Positions 53,028 through 61,997 of a stretch of DNA of 64,000 nt are shown piece by piece. This DNA comes from Kushneria sinocarnis (GTDB lineage: Bacteria; Pseudomonadota; Gammaproteobacteria; Pseudomonadales; Halomonadaceae). A program made the position numbers and the translations under genes. How positions within the stretch are numbered: position 1 is the first letter of the stretch; each line of letters starts with the position of its first letter. The DNA lies in NCBI RefSeq assembly GCF_003633775.1, contig NZ_RBIN01000002.1:310001-374000 (forward strand), in the 5' to 3' direction. A model generated the notes under the pieces. It did not search any database. It worked only from the letters and a program-made list of their open reading frames with translations, and had not been told where the DNA came from.

Positions 53028-53683
53028 TCGGCGCCTCCGGCTCCGGCAAGAGCACCTTCCTGCGCTGCATGAACCTGCTCGAGCGCCCCGATGCCGGCGA
53101 GATCCTGGTGCACGGTGAACAGATCCGGTTCCGCCAGCTGCGCAATGGCCGGGTACCGGCGGACTGGAAACAGGTCGAACGCATTCGCGCCAAACTGTCG
53201 ATGGTCTTTCAGAACTTCAACCTGTGGGCCCATCTGACCCTGCTGCAGAATGTCACCGAGGCACCGATTCACGTGCTCGGCGTCCCCAGGCGGGAAGCCC
53301 GCGAACGCGGCATGGCCCTGCTCGAACGGGTGGGGCTGGCCGAGCGCGCCGACTATTTTCCCGCCCAGCTCTCCGGCGGCCAGCAGCAGCGCGGCGCAAT
53401 CGCCCGCGCACTGGCCATGGAGCCCGAGGTGATGCTGTTCGACGAGCCGACCTCGGCGCTCGATCCGGAGCTGGTCGGCGGAGTGCTCAGGGTCATGCGG
53501 GAGCTTGCCGAAGAGGGCCGCACCATGATCGTGGTGACCCACGAGATGGATTTCGCCCGCGATGTCTCAAACCAGGTGATGTTTCTTCACCAGGGTCGGG
53601 TCGAGGAAGCCGGCAAGCCGCAGGATGTCCTCAACCAGCCGAGTTCGGAACGGCTGAAGCAGTTCCTCGCTCCCAATTTCTGA
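52913..53683 (+). CDS. Basic amino acid ABC transporter ATP-binding protein (HisP/AotP type)
   Basis: The 256-residue ATPase has Walker [16 protein letters not shown] at about 40, the ABC signature [17 protein letters not shown], Walker [16 protein letters not shown] and switch His [13 protein letters not shown]. The close match to HisP/AotP points to arginine, ornithine, lysine or histidine uptake. The start ATG at 52913 has no strong Shine-Dalgarno signal; a well-placed one belongs to an overlapping upstream frame. It begins an operon of ATPase, two permeases and two binding proteins. Confidence 0.93.
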   Translation: MADQPIPLVINDLHKRFGDNPVLKGLSLEAHQGDVISLIGASGSGKSTFLRCMNLLERPDAGEILVHGEQIRFRQLRNGRVPADWKQVERIRAKLSMVFQNFNLWAHLTLLQNVTEAPIHVLGVPRREARERGMALLERVGLAERADYFPAQLSGGQQQRGAIARALAMEPEVMLFDEPTSALDPELVGGVLRVMRELAEEGRTMIVVTHEMDFARDVSNQVMFLHQGRVEEAGKPQDVLNQPSSERLKQFLAPNF

Positions 53684-53692
53684 GGTCAGGTC

Positions 53693-54397
53693 ATGATCGA
53701 TTTCCAGGGCTATGGTCCGCGCCTGCTCGATGGCGCCCTGCTGACCTTCGAACTGGCAGTACTGTCACTGATTCTGGCCGTGGCGCTCGGGCTGCTGGCT
53801 GCCAGCGCCAAGCTGTCCGGTTCACGTCTTGCCCACGGCGTGGCCACCTTCTACACCACCGTGGTGCGCGGTGTGCCCGATCTGGTGCTGATGATGCTGC
53901 TGTTCTATGGCGGCCAGATCGGTGTCAACATGCTGACCGATCAGCTCTATTACGCCTTCGACATTGATATCTTCATCAACATCAACGCCTTCGTGGCCGG
54001 CGTGGTGACCATCGGCTTCATCTTCGGCGCCTACATGTCGGAGACCTTTCGCGGCGCCTTTCTCGCCGTCGAGGAGGGCCAGATGGAGGCGGCACGCGCC
54101 TACGGCATGAGCGGCTGGCTGGCCTTCCGCCGCATCCGCTTTCCGCTGATGATGCGCCATGCCTTGCCGGGGCTGGGCAACAACTGGATGGTCCTGCTCA
54201 AGACCACCGCGCTGGTGTCGATCATCGGCCTGACCGATATGGTCCGGGTGGCGGCCGAGGCCACCAAGGCGACCCACGAACCCTTCCTGTTCATGATTCC
54301 GGTTGCTCTGGGCTATCTCGCCATTACCAGCGTGTCCGAGCTGGTCATGCTGTGGCTGCGCAAACGCTATGACACCGGCTTCGAGGAGCAGGACTGA
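53693..54397 (+). CDS. Basic amino acid ABC transporter permease (HisQ/AotQ type)
   Basis: The 234-residue permease has about five hydrophobic segments and the EAA-type coupling loop EGQMEAARAYGMSGWLAFRRI, with TTVVRGVPDLVLMMLLFYGG near residues 57-76, typical of polar amino acid permeases. It follows the ATPase gene by 9 bases and overlaps the second permease by one base (TGATG). It forms a heterodimer with the HisM-type partner. Confidence 0.93.
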   Translation: MIDFQGYGPRLLDGALLTFELAVLSLILAVALGLLAASAKLSGSRLAHGVATFYTTVVRGVPDLVLMMLLFYGGQIGVNMLTDQLYYAFDIDIFININAFVAGVVTIGFIFGAYMSETFRGAFLAVEEGQMEAARAYGMSGWLAFRRIRFPLMMRHALPGLGNNWMVLLKTTALVSIIGLTDMVRVAAEATKATHEPFLFMIPVALGYLAITSVSELVMLWLRKRYDTGFEEQD

Positions 54398-55125
54398 TGC
54401 AGCAGTGGCTGACCGAGATCGCGCCGTGGCTGGCGCAGAACGACATCTTCACGCCCGCCACGCTGGCGCAGTACTGGCAGGGGCTGGTCAATACCGTCCA
54501 GCTGGTGTTCATCTCGCTGCTGGTCGGCGTGGTGCTGGCGGTGCCGCTGGCCATCGCCCGGGGCTCGCGGTGGCCCTGGCTCAAGTGGCCGATCTGGTTC
54601 TACACCTATATCTTTCGCGGCACCCCGCTGCTGATCCAGCTCTATCTGGCCTATTACGGCTTTGCCTTCATCCCCGGCATCCAGGAAACCTGGCTGTGGT
54701 TCTTCATCGATGACCCCACCTATCCGGCATTGCTGGCCTTCACGCTCAATACCGCGGCCTATACCACGGAGATCTTCCGCGGCGCGATCAAGGCCACGCC
54801 TCGCGGCGAAATCGAGGCGGCGCGGGCCTACGGCATGTCGAAGGTGCTGGCCTATCGCCGGATCATCCTGCCCAGCGCCTTTCGCCGCGCCCTGCCGGCC
54901 TACGGTAATGAAGTCATCTTCATGCTCCATGCCAGTGCCATTGCCAGCGTGGTAACCATCATGGATCTGACCGGGGCCGCCTATTACGTCTATGCCCGTT
55001 TCTACTCGCCCTTCCCGGCGTTCATCTTCGTGGCGCTGGTCTACATGGCGCTGAGCTTCGGCATTCAGGGCATTTTTCGCCAGCTTGAAAAGCGCATGCT
55101 GCGCCATCTGCGCTCGGGCAGCTGA
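54397..55125 (+). CDS. Basic amino acid ABC transporter permease (HisM/AotM type)
   Basis: The 242-residue permease has about five hydrophobic helices, the segment FYTYIFRGTPLLIQLYLAYYG and the EAA loop GEIEAARAYGMSKVLAYRRI. It overlaps the HisQ-type gene by one base, indicating translational coupling. It pairs with that protein, driven by the HisP-type ATPase. Nothing looks damaged. Confidence 0.93.
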   Translation: MQQWLTEIAPWLAQNDIFTPATLAQYWQGLVNTVQLVFISLLVGVVLAVPLAIARGSRWPWLKWPIWFYTYIFRGTPLLIQLYLAYYGFAFIPGIQETWLWFFIDDPTYPALLAFTLNTAAYTTEIFRGAIKATPRGEIEAARAYGMSKVLAYRRIILPSAFRRALPAYGNEVIFMLHASAIASVVTIMDLTGAAYYVYARFYSPFPAFIFVALVYMALSFGIQGIFRQLEKRMLRHLRSGS

Positions 55126-55191
55126 TAACTCCCGGGCCGGCCTCCCGCCGGCCCGCTTCGGTCACAACCACAACAACCGGATAGTCCGCCA

Positions 55192-56019
55192 ATGAATCGA
55201 CTCTCTCCTCGCCTTGTCGGCGCCCTGCTGCTGCCCATGCTGCTCGGCGCCGGTGTGTCAGTACAGGCAGACGAGGCCGCAGCCGACGGCGAAGAGCGGG
55301 ACATCGTGCGTATCGCCGTTGATGTCCCCTACCCGCCGATGGAGTATCGTACGCCCGAAGGTGAACTGACCGGCTTTGACATCGACCTCGGCAACGCCCT
55401 GTGCGAGCGCGCGCAGTTCGAGTGCACATGGGTGGTGCAGAACTGGGATGGCATCATCCCCGGGCTGATGGCGCGCAAGTATGACGCCATCATGTCGTCG
55501 ATGCGGATCACCGAAGCACGCAGTCGCCGGGTGCTGTTCACCGAACCCTACGCCCTGTCGCCCAAGGTCTGGGTCGCTCGCCAGGGCCGCGACATCGATA
55601 TCGCTGATCGCGCGGGGCTGAAGGAGCTGAATGTCGGGGTGCAGCGCGGCACCACCCAGGACCGCTACGTCACCGAACGCTACGGTGATGTCCTCGACAT
55701 CCGCCGTTATGCCACCGCCGATGATGTCGCCGTGGACATGCAGTCGGGCCGGCTCGATCTCGCCTTCCTGAATTACCCGGTGGCACTGGACACGCTGCAG
55801 ATCACCCGGCCGGAGAGCGACTTCACCCAGCTGGGGCCCCGGATCAACTCGCCGCAATCGATCTTCGGCAAAGGCAATGCAATTGCCGTACGCCCCTACG
55901 ACCGGGCGCTGGCCGAGGCCTTCAACCGGGCGCTGGACGACGTCTACCGGGATGGTACCTTCGAACGGCTGATGCAGCGGTATTTCGACTACGATATTCG
56001 ACCGCCCTCGCGCGACTGA
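55192..56019 (+). CDS. Basic amino acid-binding protein 1 (HisJ/AotJ type)
   Basis: The 275-residue precursor is a family-3 solute-binding protein. A signal peptide ends at about VSVQADEA (residue 24). It shows VRIAVDVPYPPMEYRTPEG, FDIDLGNALCERAQFEC (the Cys pair that forms a disulfide in HisJ/ArgT), WDGIIPGLMARKYDAIMSSM and GVQRGTTQDRYV. It follows the permeases by 66 bases. A close paralogue follows 111 bases later, so the operon encodes two receptors for one transporter. Confidence 0.92.
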   Translation: MNRLSPRLVGALLLPMLLGAGVSVQADEAAADGEERDIVRIAVDVPYPPMEYRTPEGELTGFDIDLGNALCERAQFECTWVVQNWDGIIPGLMARKYDAIMSSMRITEARSRRVLFTEPYALSPKVWVARQGRDIDIADRAGLKELNVGVQRGTTQDRYVTERYGDVLDIRRYATADDVAVDMQSGRLDLAFLNYPVALDTLQITRPESDFTQLGPRINSPQSIFGKGNAIAVRPYDRALAEAFNRALDDVYRDGTFERLMQRYFDYDIRPPSRD

Positions 56020-56130
56020 CGCTTGCAACCGGGGGCGACTACGTGCTGATAATCACGGCGTAACGGCTTGTAAGCCCATCACGGGCAGGTTTTGTCGCTG
56101 CGTCATTACTGATCAAGGATGCTGTAAACA

Positions 56131-56925
56131 ATGAAAAGACTGCTGACCGTCTCCCTGCTGGGCGCTGCCATTGCAGCCGGCTCCGGCACCGCTCAGGCCC
56201 GGGACTACGACACGGTGCGCATTGGCGTGGATATCCCCTACGTGCCGATGGAGTACCGCAAGCCCGACGGTACCCTGACCGGTTTCGACATCGAGCTCGG
56301 CAACGCCCTGTGCAAGCAGGCCGAACTCGAGTGCAAGTGGGTGGAACAGTCCTGGGATGGCATCATCCCCGGCCTGATGGCACGCAAGTTCGACGCCATC
56401 ATGTCGTCGATGACGATCAACGACGAGCGCCGCCAGCAGCTGCTGTTCTCCGACCCCTACATCGTGCCGCCCTCGGCCTGGTTCGTGCCGGGCAGCAGTG
56501 ATATCCAGACCCCCGACGAGAGCGCGCTCGAGGGCCGGGACATCGGTGTCCAGCGGGGTACCGTGCAGGACAACTACGTGACCGACATGTACGGCAGCAT
56601 CGCCAACATCAAGCGCTACGCCAGTGCCGACGATGTTGCAGTCGACATGGATGCGGGCCGACTTGACCTGGCCTTCCTCGACTATCCGACCGGTCAGGCC
56701 GCCCTGCTGGATGACGACAAGCGCGACTATCGCACTGTCGGCGACAAGCTGACCGAGCCGAAGAAGTACTTCGGCGAAGGCTTCGGCATTGCCTTTCGCA
56801 AGCGTGACAAGGAGCTCGCCGAGCAGTTCAACCAGGCGCTGGAAACCGTCAGGGAGAACGGCACCTACCAGAAGATCTACGACCGGTATTTCAACAAGGA
56901 CAACGGCGGCGATTCCGCCGACTAA
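56131..56925 (+). CDS. Basic amino acid-binding protein 2 (HisJ/AotJ type), tandem paralogue
   Basis: The 264-residue precursor is a second family-3 binding protein. Its signal peptide ends at GTAQARDY (about residue 23). It shares with its neighbour VRIGVDIPYVPMEYRKPDG, FDIELGNALCKQAELEC, WDGIIPGLMARKFDAIMSSM and ADDVAVDMDAGRLDLAFL, and looks around half identical by eye. Differences in the SDPYIVPPSAWFV region may alter specificity. A strong terminator follows, ending the operon. Confidence 0.92.
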   Translation: MKRLLTVSLLGAAIAAGSGTAQARDYDTVRIGVDIPYVPMEYRKPDGTLTGFDIELGNALCKQAELECKWVEQSWDGIIPGLMARKFDAIMSSMTINDERRQQLLFSDPYIVPPSAWFVPGSSDIQTPDESALEGRDIGVQRGTVQDNYVTDMYGSIANIKRYASADDVAVDMDAGRLDLAFLDYPTGQAALLDDDKRDYRTVGDKLTEPKKYFGEGFGIAFRKRDKELAEQFNQALETVRENGTYQKIYDRYFNKDNGGDSAD

Positions 56926-56949
56926 CCCTGTGATACGCCAGTCATGATC

Positions 56950-56980
56950 GCGGCGGCGCCTTCGGGCGCCGCCGCTTTTT
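56950..56980 (+). terminator. Strong rho-independent terminator of the amino-acid ABC operon
   Basis: An 11-bp perfect stem (56950-56960 with 56965-56975), TTCG tetraloop and TTTTT tail, 25 bases after the second binding protein's stop codon. Confidence 0.92.
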
Positions 56981-57017
56981 CATGGTGACTCGGCCCCATG
57001 ACAGCACCGAACATGCA

Positions 57018-57044
57018 AAGGGGCGCTCCAGTGGAGCGCCCCTT
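57018..57044 (-). terminator. Terminator hairpin of the CstA-family gene
   Basis: A 12-bp stem (57018-57029 with 57033-57044) with a 3-base loop lies about 20 bases past the CstA stop on the minus strand, followed by TTTGCAT. Confidence 0.6.
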
Positions 57045-57064
57045 CGAGCGAGCGGTCGAGCGGA

Positions 57065-58537
57065 TCAGCCTGCCGAGGCCGCCACCCCGGCCGGGGAAGC
57101 AGCAGAGGTCGGCGTGGCAGGTTCATCCACGGCAAAGATGCCGCCGGAGAGTCGCTTCACCCGCTTCATGAACAGTGCCAGGGCAGCCGCCGTGCCCAGC
57201 GCCGCGACCACATAGGCCACCGTCAGCGGCAGACCGAAGCCGATCGGCGCCCAGGCGATATAGGTAAAGGTCGCCATGGTCATGAACAGTGCCGGAATCA
57301 GGGTGATCCAGTACGGTTTTTTCGCCAGCACCAGATACATGGTGGCCACCCACAGGGCGATCACGGCCGTGGTCTGGTTGGCCCAGGAGAAGTAACGCCA
57401 CAGCAGCGTGAAGTCGATCTTCGTCAGCAGATAGGAGAGCACGAACAGCGGCACGGCGATCGCGATCCGCCGGGCAACCACCTTCTGGTCGATCTTCAGA
57501 TAGTCGGCAATGATCATGCGTGCACTGCGAAAGGCCGTATCACCCGAGGTGATCGGCAGCACGATCACGCCCAGTACCGCCAGGGTGCCACCGATGGCAC
57601 CCAGCATATTGGTGGAAACGGCACTGACTACTGCCGCCGGCCCGCCCTGGGCGAGCACGCCGGAGAGCGTCTGCTCGCCGTGGAACATGCTCATCGCCGC
57701 CGCGGCCCAGATCATGGCGATAATGCCCTCGACGATCATCATGCCGTAGAAGATCTTGCGCCCGTTGTTCTCGTTCTGCGTGGTACGCGAGATGATCGGC
57801 GTCTGGGTGGCATGAAAGCCCGACAGCGCACCGCAGGAGATGGTCAGAAACAGCAGCGGAAAGATCGGGGCGTTGTCCGGATGCATGTTGGCAAGACTCA
57901 TCTCCGGAATCGGTGCCCCGATCACCACCATGCCCAGCCCGATGCCCAGCGCGCTGAACAGCAGCAGCGCCCCGAACCACGGATAGATGCGCCCGATGAT
58001 CTTGTCGATCGGCAGCAGCGTGGCCAGCAGATAGTAGGCAAAGATCGCCAGCGAGATCAGCGCCACTCCGATCGGCAGCATGTTGGAGAGCAGCTGGGCC
58101 GGCGCGGTGACGAAGACGGTAGCCACCAGCAGCAGCAGCAGGATCGCAAAGGCATTGACGATGTGCTTCATCGCCCGGCCGAGGAACTTGCCCGCCAGCT
58201 GGGGCAGATGGGCCCCGTGATTGCGAATCGAGATCATCCCGGTCAGGTAGTCGTGCACCGCGCCGGCGAAGATGCAGCCGATCACGATCCAGAAGAAGGC
58301 CACCGGACCGTACAGCGCGCCCAGGATCGGCCCGAAGATGGGTCCGACCCCGGCGATGTTGAGCAGCTGGATCAGGGAGTTGCGCTTGGTCCCCATCGGC
58401 AGGTAGTCCACGTCATCACGCATCGCATAGGCCGGTGTCGGCCGCCGCTGATTGGATTCGAAGACCCGCTCGACGAATTTCCCGTAGGTGAAATAACCGA
58501 CAATCAGCAGCGCGATGGCTGCCAGAAAGGTCACCAT
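57065..58537 (-). CDS. cstA: CstA-family carbon-starvation transporter
   Basis: The 490-residue polytopic protein has about 13 hydrophobic helices. CstA hallmarks: NIAGVGPIFGPILGALYGP, GAVHDYLTGMISIRNHG and GALSGFHATQTPIISRTTQNE. E. coli CstA and BtsT (about 700 residues) import peptides and pyruvate respectively; shorter versions like this are common in other bacteria and substrate is unproven. The start at 58537 follows AGGGGG; upstream in-frame sequence to 58624 is not conserved in style. No regulator (such as BtsSR) lies beside it. Confidence 0.87.
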   Translation of the reverse strand: MVTFLAAIALLIVGYFTYGKFVERVFESNQRRPTPAYAMRDDVDYLPMGTKRNSLIQLLNIAGVGPIFGPILGALYGPVAFFWIVIGCIFAGAVHDYLTGMISIRNHGAHLPQLAGKFLGRAMKHIVNAFAILLLLLVATVFVTAPAQLLSNMLPIGVALISLAIFAYYLLATLLPIDKIIGRIYPWFGALLLFSALGIGLGMVVIGAPIPEMSLANMHPDNAPIFPLLFLTISCGALSGFHATQTPIISRTTQNENNGRKIFYGMMIVEGIIAMIWAAAAMSMFHGEQTLSGVLAQGGPAAVVSAVSTNMLGAIGGTLAVLGVIVLPITSGDTAFRSARMIIADYLKIDQKVVARRIAIAVPLFVLSYLLTKIDFTLLWRYFSWANQTTAVIALWVATMYLVLAKKPYWITLIPALFMTMATFTYIAWAPIGFGLPLTVAYVVAALGTAAALALFMKRVKRLSGGIFAVDEPATPTSAASPAGVAASAG

Positions 58538-58829
58538 ATCGGCCCCCTGATAATGAACACACAAGCCCGTCGGCCGAGGTGGGCAACACCCGGGCAGACC
58601 ACTCATGCAGACGGATTGAAACAACGGCTGGACATCACGGCGGTGCGCCGGCTCCGGTCGCAGGTTAGGGGGTTGCCCGCTCGGATGCCATACGACTCTG
58701 GTCCAGGATCAGCGTGCCGGCGGCATTTCGGCCTGACGCCCTGCTGGGGTGGAGCCCCGTTGCCCCTTCGAGCACAATGAGGCCGCCCGCATCGCCGGTC
58801 GCTCCCGAATGTCACGGAATTGCTTCATC

Positions 58830-59906
58830 ATGCTCAGACGTCTGCCCCTGCTGCCCGACCGATTCGCTGCCCTTCTGACGCAGTGTACCCGCCTGCTGCT
58901 GCTGTCAGCGCTGCTGGCCGGCTGCGATCGGCCACCCGAGCTGCAGCTCGCCCGGGGGCATGCCCAGGGCACCACCTGGCACATCAAGTGGTGGAGTCGC
59001 CAGCCGGTCGAACCACAGGCCCTCGATGCTGCGTTCCAGCAGGTCTTTCAGGACATCGACCTGGCGATTTCGACCTACCGGGACGACTCCTGGCTGGCAC
59101 GCTTCAATGCCGGCACGAGTACCGACTGGCAGTCGGCTCCCGAGCAGGTGATCGCACTGCTCGGCGTTGCCCGGCAGGTGCACCACGCCTCCGGGGGCTG
59201 CTTCGACCCCACCATCGCCCCGCTCTTTCGCCTCTGGGGCTTTCACGACGAGCAGTTCCGGGTGCCACCGGAGCGCGCCATCAGCAACACGCTCGCCGAA
59301 GTCGGGCTCGAACACGTCCATGTCGACGCCGAGCGGGGACGCATTCGCAAGGATCTGCCGGGACTCTCCATTGATCTCTCCGCCATGGGCGAGGGGCATA
59401 CCCTCAATCGCCTGGCCGCCGTGCTGGAAGCCCACGGCATCGACAACTATCTGGTCGAGATGGGCGGGGATCTCAAGGCGCGCGGCCACAAGCCGGATGG
59501 CAGTGCCTGGCGGGTCGGCATCCAGGCTCCCGTGCCGGGGCAGCGCCGGGTACAGCGGATCGTCACGCTCGACTCCGAGCACGGCGTCACCCTCGATACC
59601 TCCGGCACCTACCAGCGCTTCTTCGATGACGACGGCCACACCTACGGCCACATCATCGATGCCCGCAGCGGCCGCCCCACGACACACGATCTGGTATCGG
59701 CCTCGGTCTTCGGCCATGACGCCGCGCTCTCGGATGCGTGGGCCACGGCCATGCTCTGTCTCGGCGGCGAGGAAGGGATGCAGGTGGCCCGCCGACAGCA
59801 GCTGCCGGTCTATCTCATCGAGCGTCAGCCGCAGCAGTTCATCAGCCACATCTCGCCACGGCTCGAACATCATGACGAAATCGACCTCGCCCGGCCGCGC
59901 GACTGA
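58830..59906 (+). CDS. apbE: ApbE-type FAD:protein FMN transferase, lipoprotein
   Basis: ApbE attaches FMN covalently to a Ser or Thr of periplasmic proteins, such as NqrB, NqrC or RnfG. The roughly 358-residue protein has a lipoprotein signal with lipobox LLAGC, then AQGTTWHIKWW, DIDLAISTYRDDSWLARFN, the FAD/Mg segment LVEMGGDLKARGH and TYGHIIDARSGRPT. The start is uncertain among 58749, 58809 and 58830. No Nqr, Rnf or other target gene is seen in the window, so the acceptor must be elsewhere. Confidence 0.9.
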   Translation: MLRRLPLLPDRFAALLTQCTRLLLLSALLAGCDRPPELQLARGHAQGTTWHIKWWSRQPVEPQALDAAFQQVFQDIDLAISTYRDDSWLARFNAGTSTDWQSAPEQVIALLGVARQVHHASGGCFDPTIAPLFRLWGFHDEQFRVPPERAISNTLAEVGLEHVHVDAERGRIRKDLPGLSIDLSAMGEGHTLNRLAAVLEAHGIDNYLVEMGGDLKARGHKPDGSAWRVGIQAPVPGQRRVQRIVTLDSEHGVTLDTSGTYQRFFDDDGHTYGHIIDARSGRPTTHDLVSASVFGHDAALSDAWATAMLCLGGEEGMQVARRQQLPVYLIERQPQQFISHISPRLEHHDEIDLARPRD

Positions 59907-59971
59907 TACCAGCGAGCCGGCGGTCCGCGACTGCGTTATGCTGGGGCTACATTTCCCACCCTCGAGAGCCC

Positions 59972-61201
59972 ATGACCGATGACCGCACCGGCCTGGCGCC
60001 GATCGAATCGCTGCAGGAAAGCATTGACGGCACCCTGTCACTGCCCGGCTGGGTCTGGATGCCGGTGGTCACCATCGTGGTGGCGCTGGTGCTCGATACC
60101 ACCCTCTATTTCGTGCTGGCGCGACTGGAAAGGCGCCTCAACCGCAGCGGCCATCGCTGGGACGACGCCCTGATCCACGGCATTCGCCGCCCCTTTCGTC
60201 TCTGGGTCTGGCTGACGGTCATCACCATTCTCGCCAGCGTGCTCGGCTCCCAGCTGCATATCGGCTGGATCGAGCACAACATCGCGACCGCGCAGGGGCT
60301 GCTGACCCTGGCCGCGATCGGGTGGGCCGGTATCCGGCTGATCAGCCGGCTGGAAAAGCGGCTGGTCTTTCCGCCCCCGGCCGGCCGGGCGCGCCCGGTC
60401 GACCCCACCAGTGCCTCCGCCATCACCAAGATCATCGGTGCCCTGCTGCTGACCGCCCTGACCCTGATGGCGCTGCAGCTGATGGGATTTTCCATTTCCA
60501 GCCTGCTGGCGCTGGGGGGATTCGGCGGGCTGGTGATCGGCTTTGCCACCCGCGATCTGATTGCCAACTTCTTCAGCGGCATGGTGATCTACATCGACAA
60601 GCCGTTCGTGGTCGGCGACTGGGTCAAGTCCACCGAGCGCGACATCGAGGGCGTGGTCGAGGATATCGGCTGGCGACTGACCACCATCCGCACCTTCGCC
60701 GGGCCACCGATCTATGTGCCCAACGCCGTGTTCAACCAGATCATCGTGGAAAACCCGACCCGCATGTTCAGTCGACGACTGTGGGAAACGGTCGGCATCC
60801 ACTATGAAGACATCCGCCGGGTGCGCGAGATCACCGGCGATATTCGCCGCTATCTGATGGCGCACGAGCGGATCGATCAGCAGGAGCTGATCACCGTCAA
60901 CTTCGTGACCTTCGGTGATTACGCGCTGGAACTGATGATCTATGCCTTCACGGTGCCCACCGACTGGCAGACCTTTCAGGAGCTCAAGCAGGAGATCCTG
61001 ATCCGCATCAGCGAGATCATCGAGGAACACGGTGCCACGCTGGCGATCCCCACCTCGCGGCTGCGTCTCAATGACGCCGACATGACCCTGCGTCACTCCG
61101 CAGATCCCGGAAAAGGCGTGCGCCAGTCAGCCCACCCGGCGCCTGCCGAAACCGCCGGGCAGCCCGGCGTGCCGGCAGACGATCACGGCAGCAGGCCATG
61201 A
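59972..61201 (+). CDS. MscS-family mechanosensitive channel
   Basis: The 409-residue inner-membrane protein has TM helices at about 22-48, 65-90, 95-115 and 145-165, then the MscS pore and upper beta domain with LLALGGFGGLVIGFATRDLI, ANFFSGMVIYIDKPFVVGDW and VEDIGWRLTTIRTF, and a C-terminal alpha/beta cage. It is longer at the N-terminus than E. coli MscS (286), as in MscS-like YnaI/YbdG types. Such channels release solutes on hypo-osmotic shock. It begins 65 bases after apbE, perhaps separately transcribed. Confidence 0.92.
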   Translation: MTDDRTGLAPIESLQESIDGTLSLPGWVWMPVVTIVVALVLDTTLYFVLARLERRLNRSGHRWDDALIHGIRRPFRLWVWLTVITILASVLGSQLHIGWIEHNIATAQGLLTLAAIGWAGIRLISRLEKRLVFPPPAGRARPVDPTSASAITKIIGALLLTALTLMALQLMGFSISSLLALGGFGGLVIGFATRDLIANFFSGMVIYIDKPFVVGDWVKSTERDIEGVVEDIGWRLTTIRTFAGPPIYVPNAVFNQIIVENPTRMFSRRLWETVGIHYEDIRRVREITGDIRRYLMAHERIDQQELITVNFVTFGDYALELMIYAFTVPTDWQTFQELKQEILIRISEIIEEHGATLAIPTSRLRLNDADMTLRHSADPGKGVRQSAHPAPAETAGQPGVPADDHGSRP

Positions 61202-61211
61202 CCGGCTCTGG

Positions 61212-61928
61212 TCACACGAAACCGGCCGCATCGCGCAGGAAATTGACCATCCAGCGGGCCATCACCCGCTCATCGGTATCCGCGGTCAGCGACGCCATCC
61301 CCTGGCGCCGCCGGCTGTCCGGCATCGATCCGCTCTTGCCGGCCATCAGATCGGCGCTCAGGGTCCGGCTGAATTCCGGATGCCCCTGCAGGCTCAGAAA
61401 ACACGTGCCGTACTGGATCATGAAATAGGGGCAGAAACCGTTCTCCGCCAGCAGTTCGCTGTTCTCGGGCAGCGTCAGCACCTGATCCTGATGACTGATG
61501 ATCAGATCCAGGCCTTCCTGCCAGGGGGTCATCCACGATTGGTGAGCCAGTACTTCATTGAAGGCGACACCGACGCCCCAGCCGCGATCGCTCTTGCCGA
61601 CCTCGGCGCCCATGGCATGGGCCAGCGCCTGGTGGCCGAAGCAGATGCCGACCACCGGCGCGCGGGCCTCCCATAGCCGCCGGATCAGCTGCAGCAGCCC
61701 CGGAATCCAGTCGAGATCCTCGTAGATGCCCGCCTTGCTGCCGGAAATCAGCCAGCCATCACAGCCATCGATGCGATCGGGCAGCTCGCCGTCATGAGCA
61801 CGCCAGGTCTCGAAGGTCAGGGTGGGGTCCACGCTCCTGAGCAGCTCAGCGTAGAGTTCGGGGTAGTTGCCGTGCTTGTCGCGCAGATGGGGCGCGAGGT
61901 CATCGCACTGCAGCAAACCGATATGCAT
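61212..61928 (-). CDS. Class I glutamine amidotransferase domain protein
   Basis: The 238-residue single-domain enzyme has the class I GATase triad: Cys96 in VVGICFGHQALAHAMG, His183 and Glu185 in LQGHPEF. It starts MHIGLLQCDDLAPHL, a wording shared with uncharacterised YfeJ-like GATases that hydrolyse glutamine or glutamine-derived substrates such as gamma-glutamyl amines. It lies 69 bases downstream of the ethanolamine-permease-like gene on the same strand. The two may be cotranscribed, but no pathway is proven. Confidence 0.88.
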   Translation of the reverse strand: MHIGLLQCDDLAPHLRDKHGNYPELYAELLRSVDPTLTFETWRAHDGELPDRIDGCDGWLISGSKAGIYEDLDWIPGLLQLIRRLWEARAPVVGICFGHQALAHAMGAEVGKSDRGWGVGVAFNEVLAHQSWMTPWQEGLDLIISHQDQVLTLPENSELLAENGFCPYFMIQYGTCFLSLQGHPEFSRTLSADLMAGKSGSMPDSRRRQGMASLTADTDERVMARWMVNFLRDAAGFV

Positions 61929-61997
61929 TCAGCCTCTCCATGGGTACGGACCGCGAGCGCCATCCGGCGCTCGCGGTCGGAGTGTGCCGGGCACGGG

